A DNA stretch of 64,000 bases from Poriferisodalis sp022821985 (lineage in GTDB: Bacteria > Actinomycetota > Acidimicrobiia > Acidimicrobiales > Poriferisodalaceae): assembly GCF_965219595.1 (NCBI RefSeq), contig NZ_OZ244781.1, forward strand, positions 2,666,001 to 2,730,000, given 5' to 3'. Shown piece after piece: positions 8,871 to 14,697 of the stretch. The number at the start of each line of letters is the position of its first letter. Within the stretch, counting starts at the first letter, position 1. The notes under the pieces are model-generated. The model worked only from the letters and a program-made list of their open reading frames with translations. It was not told the origin of the DNA and ran no database searches. The translations under genes were made by a program, and so were the position numbers.

Positions 8871-10109
8871 GGCGAAGCCGAACAGCTTGCCGGCCACTTT
8901 GCGGATCTGGATCTCCTCTGAGCCCTCGGTGATCCGGTACCGGCGGTGGTGCCGGTAGATGTGCTCGAAGGGCATGTGGCGGCCGTAGCCGTTGCCGCCG
9001 CAGCTCTGCATGGCCCGGTCGGCAGCGTCGCAGCAGAACCGATTGCCCCGGTAGTTGCACATGGCCACCTTGTCAGTGATCTCCATGTGGTCGACGCCCT
9101 CGTCCATTTCCCAGGCGGTCTTCCAGATGAGCGCCCGCACCATCTCGGCCTCGGTGTACAGCTCCGCCAGCGGGAACTGGATGGCCTGATTCTGTGCCAG
9201 AGGCTTGCCGAACGTGGTGCGGTTCTTCACATAGTCGACCGCCACGTCGATGCAGTGCAGGCCGGCGCCGACCGATGATGCTGCTTGGCGGATCCGGTTC
9301 TCGTGCACGAAGAGCTGCGCTGTCTGCAGGCCCCGGCCCTCGGTGCCGAGGATGTCGTCGTTGCTCACCCGCACGTCGGTCAGCCGCACGTGGGCATGGT
9401 CGGTGGGCATGTTGAAGGTCCACATGAACTTCTCGACCGCGAAGCCCGGCGTGTCGACGGGCACGATGAAGCAGGTGATGCCGTGCCCCTCGCCGGGGTT
9501 CCCCGACGTGCGGGCGAAGATGTAGTCGTGGGTGGCGTGGTGGAGCCCGGTGTTCCAGTACTTCTCGCCGTTGATCACCCACTCGTCGCCGTCGCGCACG
9601 GCGGTGGTCTCCATCCAGGTGGCATCGGAGCCGTGCAGCGGCTCGGTCAGGCCGAAGCCGATGCGGGCCTGGCCTTCCAGCATCTTGGGGATCCAGTACT
9701 CCTGCTGGGCGGGTGAGCCGTAGCGCTCCATCATCAGCACGGTCGGGAAGTTGCCGATGATCGAGTTCTCGTTCTGCAGGTCGTTGTGCAGTCCGAGGCC
9801 ACGGCGGGCCAGGTGCTCGCGGATGATGGCCATCCCCAGGTTGGAGCCGTTGCTGCCGCCGAAGCGCTCCGGCAGGTGCCAGCGCAGGAAGCCCGCCTTG
9901 TCGGCTTCCTTGCGCATGCGAACCAGCAGCGCTTCCCATTCCGCATTGGGCAAGCCTTCGCGCTCCCAATCGGTGCGCGAATCCTCCCGCCGGTGGTCGA
10001 AGAAGCGGATGTTGTCGTCCTCGTTCTCGATGGGCTCGATGACGTCGTCGATGAACGTGTCCAGGTCGTCGAGCAGCTGGGCGATGTCGCCGGGGATGGT
10101 GAAGTCCAT
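8853..10109 (-). CDS. Acyl-CoA dehydrogenase
   Basis: The protein of 418 residues shows the acyl-CoA dehydrogenase layout: helical N-domain with RFGGSNGSNLGMA, FAD-contacting GFGLTEPLHGSDA in the middle domain, and the C-terminal helical bundle ending in YRITEGSEEIQIRKVAGKL, where the catalytic Glu is expected. It introduces the alpha-beta double bond into acyl-CoA and passes electrons to ETF. ATG 10109 is chosen because the protein begins MDFTIPGDIAQLLDDLD like relatives and TAGGTT lies 7 nt upstream; the frame stays open to 10508 but overlaps the divergent DsbA gene. The last codons overlap a short repeat. Confidence 0.9.
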   Translation of the reverse strand: MDFTIPGDIAQLLDDLDTFIDDVIEPIENEDDNIRFFDHRREDSRTDWEREGLPNAEWEALLVRMRKEADKAGFLRWHLPERFGGSNGSNLGMAIIREHLARRGLGLHNDLQNENSIIGNFPTVLMMERYGSPAQQEYWIPKMLEGQARIGFGLTEPLHGSDATWMETTAVRDGDEWVINGEKYWNTGLHHATHDYIFARTSGNPGEGHGITCFIVPVDTPGFAVEKFMWTFNMPTDHAHVRLTDVRVSNDDILGTEGRGLQTAQLFVHENRIRQAASSVGAGLHCIDVAVDYVKNRTTFGKPLAQNQAIQFPLAELYTEAEMVRALIWKTAWEMDEGVDHMEITDKVAMCNYRGNRFCCDAADRAMQSCGGNGYGRHMPFEHIYRHHRRYRITEGSEEIQIRKVAGKLFGFAGRAKG

Positions 10110-10116
10110 GCGCGGC

Positions 10117-10122
10117 AACCTA
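10117..10122 (-). promoter_or_regulatory. -10-like hexamer before acyl-CoA dehydrogenase
   Basis: TAGGTT on the minus strand ends 7 nt before ATG 10109. Confidence 0.45.
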
Positions 10123-10160
10123 CCCGGCTGCCCGCGGCCCCCGCCGAGGCGCCGGGGCCG

Positions 10161-10180
10161 GTGTGCGAGGATGAGCACAC
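10161..10180. promoter_or_regulatory. Inverted repeat in the divergent control region
   Basis: GTGTGC and GCACAC form a perfect 6 bp inverted repeat with an 8 bp spacer, between the acyl-CoA dehydrogenase and DsbA-like starts. It could be an operator; the sequence alone does not prove it. Confidence 0.3.
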
Positions 10181-10193
10181 GGGGGTGGCGGCG

Positions 10194-10805
10194 ATGACGA
10201 CTGCTGAGGCGATGTCCGTGCTGGTGTGGTCGGATTACCTGTGACCGTGGTGCCATCTGGCACGAGCCCGGGCGGTCCGCCTGGCTGAACGGCACAATCT
10301 CGACATCACCTGGCTGGCGTACGAGATCCATCCCGAGGTGCCGCCCGAGGGCGTCGAAGTGCGCATGAGCTTCGAGCGGATCGCCGAGATGGCCGAAGCC
10401 GAAGACATCACGTTCGTGGTGCCGAAGCGCCTGCGCAACAGCGCCAAGGCGCACCAGGCTGCGCTGGCGGTCGAGCACGCCGACCCCGACGCCGCCGAGC
10501 GCTATCACGACCGGCTCTATGCGGCCTACTGGGAAGACGAGCTCGACGTCGCCGATCCTGACGTGCTGGTCAGCCTGGCGGCAGACGTGGCCATCGACCC
10601 CGACGTGCTGCGTCGAGTCGTCGCCAACGACGAGCTGCTGCCGGCGCTGCGAGCGTCGATGACCCGGGCGAACGAGTGGGGCATCAGCGCCACGCCGAGC
10701 TGGCTGTTCGACGGTCGCCTCGTGATTCCGGGAGCGCAGGACGACGACTTCATGGCCGATGTCATCACCCGGCTGCGCGAGCGACCGGCACCGCCCACTG
10801 GCTAG
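10194..10805 (+). CDS. DsbA/FrnE-like thioredoxin-fold oxidoreductase, probable selenoprotein (UPWC active site)
   Basis: Read through one in-frame TGA (10242-10244), this frame gives 203 residues typical of the FrnE branch of DsbA: strand LVWSDYL, then TGA-PWC, HLARARAVRLAERHNLDITW, helical insert, and the cis-Pro strand SATPSWLFDGRLVIPGAQ. The TGA falls exactly on the first Cys of the CPWC motif, and sequence on both sides aligns without a shift, so selenocysteine (residue 17, resolving Cys 20) is the simplest reading. A stem-loop with a GGTC apex follows. Ordinary gene callers would start at GTG 10338 and lose the active site. The start is ATG 10194 or ATG 10212. A nonsense mutation is the alternative. 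The stop overlaps the convergent rhodanese stop. Confidence 0.82.
10242..10286 (+). promoter_or_regulatory. In-frame UGA and candidate bacterial SECIS stem-loop
   Basis: UGA 10242-10244 is followed by a stem-loop at 10265-10286: AGCC pairs with GGCT, then after a small bulge GGCG pairs with CGCC around the loop GTC (apex GGTCC). About 30 nt separate UGA from the loop, inside the range reported for bacterial SECIS elements, and the GGUC apex matches the E. coli fdhF element. A small hairpin (GTGCC/GGCAC, 10250-10263) lies between them. Confidence 0.6.
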
Positions 10806-11236
10806 GTGTCGGCGGTTTCCGGCGGCGGCACCACGGGCAGTCCGTGCTCGATCCAGCCTTCGACGCCGCCGTCCAGATCGGTGGCCCGTGCGAAGCCCAG
10901 CCGCTGCAGCTGGGCTGCGGCAAGGCTCGAGCTATAGCCCTGGTTGCAGAGGATCACCAGATGGTCACCGAAATCTGCGGCTGTCCCCTCCGACGCCCCC
11001 GAGTCTGGGTCGAGGCGCCACTCGAGCACCAGCTGCCCGATGTGCTCGGAGCCCTCGATGACACCAGTTCTCTCCCGGTCATCTCGCGGCCGAATGTCGA
11101 TGACACGCAGCTGTCCGCCCTCGGCGGAATCCGCCGCCGCCATCAGCTCTGCCAGCTCAGCGGGAGCGACTCGCTCCAGGCCCGAACGCGCTTCGTCCAG
11201 CAGTTGGTTGATGGTCTTGCGCCGAGGTTCAGGCAC
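10802..11236 (-). CDS. Rhodanese-like domain protein
   Basis: The protein of 144 residues is a single rhodanese domain with VIDIRPRDDRERTGVIEGS and an active-site loop CNQGYSS holding the persulfide-forming Cys, followed by the typical G-W-hydrophobic ending GGVEGWIEHGLPV. Such proteins carry sulfane sulfur, or sometimes selenium, to acceptors. The helical N-terminus of about 45 residues is extra. GTG 11236 has GGGAG 10 bp upstream. The stop codon overlaps the stop of the facing DsbA-Sec gene, which fits a shared thiol/selenol redox setting but does not prove it. Confidence 0.85.
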   Translation of the reverse strand: MPEPRRKTINQLLDEARSGLERVAPAELAELMAAADSAEGGQLRVIDIRPRDDRERTGVIEGSEHIGQLVLEWRLDPDSGASEGTAADFGDHLVILCNQGYSSSLAAAQLQRLGFARATDLDGGVEGWIEHGLPVVPPPETADT

Positions 11237-11332
11237 TGCTCAACGCTCCCGATGCAGTCGCGCTCGCGATCCTAAGACGCTCTGCCGCGCTCGAGGAGCG
11301 CCTTTCGGCGGTTGATGCCCGGCTTCAGGCGA

Positions 11333-11743
11333 TCAGGCAGGGTTGTCGATGAACTCCACCCAGTTGCCGTCGGGGTCTTCGACCATGCCGACCACCACGC
11401 CGGGCCGCGCTTCGAGCCGTCGCCAGATGATGTTGGCCCCGGCGTCCTCGCAGGCAGTCATGACTTCCTCGAAGTTGCCGACGTTGAAGGTGAAGTAGCG
11501 CAGCCCGGTGGCGCCGGTGATGCCGCCAGTAGCGCCGGCCTGAACGTCAGCGACAGGCACCACGAGCTTGAGCAGGCTCTTGTCTGCCCACAGGCGGTGC
11601 ATCTGGGCGATGCTCACCTGCTCCATGTTGAGCGTCGCCTCGAACTCCAGCCCCAGCACGTCGCGGTAGAACGCGAGCATCTCGTCGCCGTTGCTGGTGA
11701 CGATGCCCAGGTCGAAGCCTTCCTTGGTCGGTTGCAGTGCCAC
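11333..11743 (-). CDS. VOC (glyoxalase/bleomycin resistance) family protein
   Basis: The protein of 136 residues has the paired beta-alpha-beta-beta-beta modules of the vicinal oxygen chelate fold: FDLGIVTSNGDEMLAFYRDV opens module one and FNVGNFEEVMTACEDAGANI opens module two, ending VEDPDGNWVEFID with the expected metal Glu. The family includes isomerases, dioxygenases and glyoxalases; the substrate is not indicated. The start is GTG 11743 with AGGGGA six bases upstream. The upstream DUF169 gene runs in the same direction with an 80 bp gap, so they may be one transcript. Confidence 0.82.
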   Translation of the reverse strand: MALQPTKEGFDLGIVTSNGDEMLAFYRDVLGLEFEATLNMEQVSIAQMHRLWADKSLLKLVVPVADVQAGATGGITGATGLRYFTFNVGNFEEVMTACEDAGANIIWRRLEARPGVVVGMVEDPDGNWVEFIDNPA

Positions 11744-11823
11744 GTTGTCCCCTGTCTGTGTTTGGTCTGCGTTGCTTGTTCTGCGCTCGATCCGCGCCTT
11801 ATCTGGTTGGTCCGCCTGTGTGC

Positions 11824-12633
11824 TCAGTCGTAGCTGGCACCGAGGCCGGCGCGGGCGTCGGTCTGGATGCCATAGGGCGGGATCGGGTAGCGCAGGCCGT
11901 TCCGTGCCAGTGCCTCCATGCCCTCGACCGCAACAACCAGATCCTCGGGCGTGAGCGCAATCAGCAGCTCGTCTTCCATCACGCCGCCGTAGCGCCGCTC
12001 GGCGAAGCAGGGCAGCGACACGCTGGGCTCGCCGGTGCGCAGCGCTCGGCCCCACGAATCGGCGCAGGCCGATTCGCCGACACAGCCCCATTCCAGCTTC
12101 TTGTACTCCCGCCACTGCAGGCCGTTGATGAAGATGATCATCTGCGCTGGAGTGGCGTAGATCATGCAGACATCGGGCGGGTCAAGCCGCTTCGACGACA
12201 GCGGCGAGACCACCATTGCCTCATAGGTGCCGTAGGGCACGAAATCCATGGCGTGCTGGTGTGCAGAGGCGTCTTCGAGAGTCTCGTACCACACCCCGGC
12301 CATGCGGTCGCCCGACAGCCACTTGTCGTCTTGTGGGTGCAGGCCGATGACCGCCCCGCACTGGGCTCCCACGAGGTCGTCCATGGTGATGCCGACGGTC
12401 CAATTCAGCCGGCACGCCATCCCCACGATCTGGTCGGTGGTGTGGATGGCTTTGGGGCGGCGGACCCGCGGCACTTCGTTCATCGCCTCGACCGTCTCGA
12501 AGAGCTTCATGCCGATGGGCGTCGTGCGGATGCGCAGCACGGCCTGCAGGCGCGCCAGCAGCTCGTCCCAGTCGATGGATGCCGTGCGCACGTGCGCTGC
12601 GGTCTCGGTAGTTGCGTCGGCGGTTTGAGTCAC
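11824..12633 (-). CDS. DUF169 family protein
   Basis: The protein of 269 residues matches the general pattern of DUF169: TPIGMKLFETVEAMNEVP, a Cys near GMACRLNW, CGAVIGL, the central YATPAQMIIFINGLQW, and a later SACADSWGRALRTGEPSVSLPC segment. The function of this family is not known. The start is GTG 12633 with AGGGGGA six bases upstream, the same unusual signal as in the VOC gene downstream. The open frame continues to 12723, but those codons lie in a dispersed repeat and are not protein. Confidence 0.7.
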   Translation of the reverse strand: MTQTADATTETAAHVRTASIDWDELLARLQAVLRIRTTPIGMKLFETVEAMNEVPRVRRPKAIHTTDQIVGMACRLNWTVGITMDDLVGAQCGAVIGLHPQDDKWLSGDRMAGVWYETLEDASAHQHAMDFVPYGTYEAMVVSPLSSKRLDPPDVCMIYATPAQMIIFINGLQWREYKKLEWGCVGESACADSWGRALRTGEPSVSLPCFAERRYGGVMEDELLIALTPEDLVVAVEGMEALARNGLRYPIPPYGIQTDARAGLGASYD

Positions 12634-12651
12634 GGCTGTCCCCCTGTGTTT

Positions 12652-12715
12652 CCCGCTCTTGTGAGCTTTGCTCACGGGCCGCTCGGGCCACGGCTTCGCC
12701 ATTCGGCTCAGCCTC
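12652..12715 (-). repeat. Dispersed hairpin repeat, family 1, copy A
   Basis: On the minus strand it reads GAGGCTGAGCC, then GTGGCCCGAGCGGCCC, then GTGAGC-AAA-GCTCAC and AAGAGCGGG. GGCC/GGCC and GTGAGC/GCTCAC can form two adjacent hairpins. It lies in the DUF169 leader. Other copies are at 27268-27375, 39829-39863, 49183-49243 and 63258-63335. Confidence 0.75.
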
Positions 12716-12720
12716 GTGTG

Positions 12721-12760
12721 CACGGCAGCCGTGGAGTTCCCGGAGTTTCTGGCTGCCGTG
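12721..12760. promoter_or_regulatory. Perfect 10 bp inverted repeat
   Basis: CACGGCAGCC at 12721-12730 and GGCTGCCGTG at 12751-12760 are exact inverted copies with 20 bp between them, in the divergent region between DUF169 and the enoyl-CoA hydratase. This is a candidate operator for a dimeric regulator. Confidence 0.55.
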
Positions 12761-12769
12761 TTCGGGAGG

Positions 12770-12798
12770 TCACGCTAGTTCGGCGACCACTAGCGTGA
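12770..12798. promoter_or_regulatory. Perfect 10 bp inverted repeat carrying outward -10 hexamers
   Basis: TCACGCTAGT and ACTAGCGTGA are exact inverted copies with a 9 bp spacer. Each arm holds TAGCGT pointing outward (12791-12796 on plus, 12772-12777 on minus), so the element looks like back-to-back promoters for the enoyl-CoA hydratase and DUF169. Confidence 0.55.
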
Positions 12799-12852
12799 GC
12801 CGCCGAGCGAGCAGAGACCCGGCGAATAGACCGGGTGATCGGAGACGGTGCA

Positions 12853-13635
12853 ATGGCAGACCGACTGAGGATCGAGCGGGACGGGCGCGTCGGGCTGGTG
12901 ATCATGGATCGCCCGCCGCACAACTTCCTGAGCTACCGCCAGGTGCACGACATTGCCGACGCCATGGTGGAGTTGGAAGAGGACATGAGCATCGGCTGCG
13001 CCGTGCTAGCCGCCGAGGGGCGCTCATTCTGTGCCGGTGCCGACCTGGGTGGCGAAGGAGTCGGCGGCGGTGCCGAAGAGAAGGTCGGCGGCAGCGCCAC
13101 GCTGCAGCTCTACCAAGGGTCGGGCCGGCTCTTCGATGTGACGCTGCCCATCGTCGGGGCGATTCACGGCCCTGCTATCGGCGGCGGCCTGGGCCTGGCG
13201 ATGGTGCCCGACATCCGCATCACTTGCCCCGAGGCTCGCTTCTGCGCCAACTTCGCCTCGTTGGGCATCCACCAAGGCTTCGGCATGAGCGTGACGATGC
13301 CGCTGCTGCTGGGCCCCGAGCGCGCCGCGAAGGTGCTGCTCGGCGCCAAGCGGTACAAGGGCGATGAGGCGGTGGAGCTTGGGCTCGCTGACGAGTGCGT
13401 GCCCGCCGACCAGGTGCGAGATCGCGCCATCGAGGTCGCACGTGAGATCGCGACCAACGCGCCGCTGGCGGTGCGGGCCATCAAGGCCACGCTGCGGCTC
13501 GGTCTCGGCGACAAGGTGCGCGAGATCACCCAGCGCGAGGCAGCGGAACAGCTGCGCCTGTCGGGTACCGAAGACGCCCGCGAGGGCATGAAGGCCGTCA
13601 GCGAACGCCGCCCCGGCAACTTCGCCGGCCGATAG
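12853..13635 (+). CDS. Enoyl-CoA hydratase/isomerase family protein
   Basis: The protein of 260 residues is a crotonase-fold enzyme with the two oxyanion-hole motifs FCAGADLGGEG and GPAIGGGLGLA. The usual first catalytic Glu region reads FCANFASLGIHQGFG, with no clear Glu, so classical hydration is uncertain and isomerase, thioesterase-like or lyase activity is possible. ATG 12853 is preferred over GTG 12835 because GGAGA lies about 8 bp upstream. It is divergent from DUF169 across a region with two perfect inverted repeats. Confidence 0.87.
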   Translation: MADRLRIERDGRVGLVIMDRPPHNFLSYRQVHDIADAMVELEEDMSIGCAVLAAEGRSFCAGADLGGEGVGGGAEEKVGGSATLQLYQGSGRLFDVTLPIVGAIHGPAIGGGLGLAMVPDIRITCPEARFCANFASLGIHQGFGMSVTMPLLLGPERAAKVLLGAKRYKGDEAVELGLADECVPADQVRDRAIEVAREIATNAPLAVRAIKATLRLGLGDKVREITQREAAEQLRLSGTEDAREGMKAVSERRPGNFAGR

Positions 13636-13664
13636 GCCGGGCAGCCAGCACTGGGCCGCTAGCA

Positions 13665-13710
13665 GTCGCGCTGCAAACCCCGCGTCCATGCGGGGACGTC
13701 CGGGCGCGAC
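13665..13710 (+). terminator. Nested perfect hairpin just before the epimerase start
   Basis: Outer arms GTCGCGC (13665-13671) and GCGCGAC (13704-13710) enclose inner arms CCCCGC (13678-13683) and GCGGGG (13690-13695). No T-run follows. It could terminate the upstream enoyl-CoA hydratase transcript, or fold over the start region of the epimerase, whose first ATG is 3 bp away. Confidence 0.45.
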
Positions 13711-13713
13711 ATC

Positions 13714-14646
13714 ATGGAAGCCATGGACCGCATGCGAGTTGCGATCACCGGCATTCGAGGGTTGATCGGCGGAGCGCTCGCGGCGAGCCTGCGCGCCGAT
13801 GGTCATGAGGTCTTGGGCGTCTCCCGGCGACCCGACGCTCCGGCTGGCAATGAGGATCCCGACACAGCAAGCACCCGAACCATTGCGTGGGATGTAGCTG
13901 CTGAGGCCATCGACGTATCTGCGCTCGAGGGTCTCGATGCCATCGTCCACTTGGCGGGGGAGAGCATCGGCGGGCGGTGGACCGCTGCGCGCAAGGCGGC
14001 GATCATGTCCAGCCGCGTCGACTCCACCCGGCTGCTTGCCGGAGTCATCCGCGAGCTCGATGCCAAGCCATCGGTGTTCGTCTGCGGTTCAGCGATCGGC
14101 TTCTACGGCAACCGGGGCGACGAGGAGCTGACCGAGCGGTCGCTGCCAGGCGACGGTTTCCTGGCCGAGGTGTGCATGCGCTGGGAGCGCGCCGCGGTGC
14201 CGATTCCCGACGCCGGCGTGCGGCTGGTGCGCATCCGCACCGGTCTCGTCGTGGGGTCCGGGGCCGAGGCCATTGAGCGGATGGCGAAGATCACGCGGCT
14301 CGGAGCCGGTGGTCCGCTCGGATCCGGCCGCCAATGGTGGAGCTGGATCAGCCTGGAAGACGAGGTGCGGGCTATCCGTCATCTCATCGACAGCGACGCC
14401 AGCGGGGCATTCAACCTGACGGCCCCCAACCCGGTCCGCCAGCGTGACTTTCAGCATGCGCTGAGCGCAACGCTAGAACGCCCATCGTTCCTGCTGGCGC
14501 CCCGGTTCGCGATCCGTGCAGCGCTCGGCGAGATGGGCCAGGCGCTGCTGCTCGACTCGACGCGGGTGATGCCCGACGCCCTCAACGAGGACGGCTTCGA
14601 GTTCAGCCACCCCGACCTCGCAACCGCTCTCGCTACCGCCGTCTGA
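13714..14646 (+). CDS. TIGR01777 family NAD(P)-dependent sugar epimerase-like protein (YfcH-like)
   Basis: The protein of up to 310 residues is an atypical short-chain dehydrogenase: VAITGIRGLIGGALAASL is the nucleotide-binding loop, followed by IVHLAGESIGGRWTAARK, VCGSAIGFYGNRGDE and WWSWISLEDEVRAI, which mark the TIGR01777/YfcH group. Its C-terminal domain ends with ALNEDGFEFSHPDL, also typical. The physiological substrate is unknown. In-frame ATGs at 13714, 13723 and 13732 are all possible; 13732 places the glycine loop closest to the N-terminus, as in relatives. No Shine-Dalgarno is visible and a nested hairpin ends 4 bp before 13714. Confidence 0.85.
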   Translation: MEAMDRMRVAITGIRGLIGGALAASLRADGHEVLGVSRRPDAPAGNEDPDTASTRTIAWDVAAEAIDVSALEGLDAIVHLAGESIGGRWTAARKAAIMSSRVDSTRLLAGVIRELDAKPSVFVCGSAIGFYGNRGDEELTERSLPGDGFLAEVCMRWERAAVPIPDAGVRLVRIRTGLVVGSGAEAIERMAKITRLGAGGPLGSGRQWWSWISLEDEVRAIRHLIDSDASGAFNLTAPNPVRQRDFQHALSATLERPSFLLAPRFAIRAALGEMGQALLLDSTRVMPDALNEDGFEFSHPDLATALATAV

Positions 14647-14684
14647 CAGGACGCTTCGCTTGCCACGCATGGCGTTCTGGCTTC

Positions 14685-14690
14685 TAGCGT
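14685..14690 (+). promoter_or_regulatory. -10-like hexamer before penicillin-acylase-family gene
   Basis: TAGCGT ends 7 nt before ATG 14698, supporting that start over GTG 14689. Confidence 0.5.
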
Positions 14691-14697
14691 GGCCGCC

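Noticed and set aside
10171..10242. ATG 10171 as start of the DsbA-like protein
   Set aside because: It is not in the frame of the thioredoxin sequence; ATG 10194 and 10212 are.
10338..10805. 155-residue DsbA fragment starting at GTG 10338
   Set aside because: The fold needs the upstream strand and active site, which are present in the same frame behind a TGA; the longer selenoprotein reading is preferred.
12634..12723. N-terminal extension of DUF169
   Set aside because: The extra residues are the translation of dispersed repeat copy A; a strong Shine-Dalgarno points to GTG 12633.
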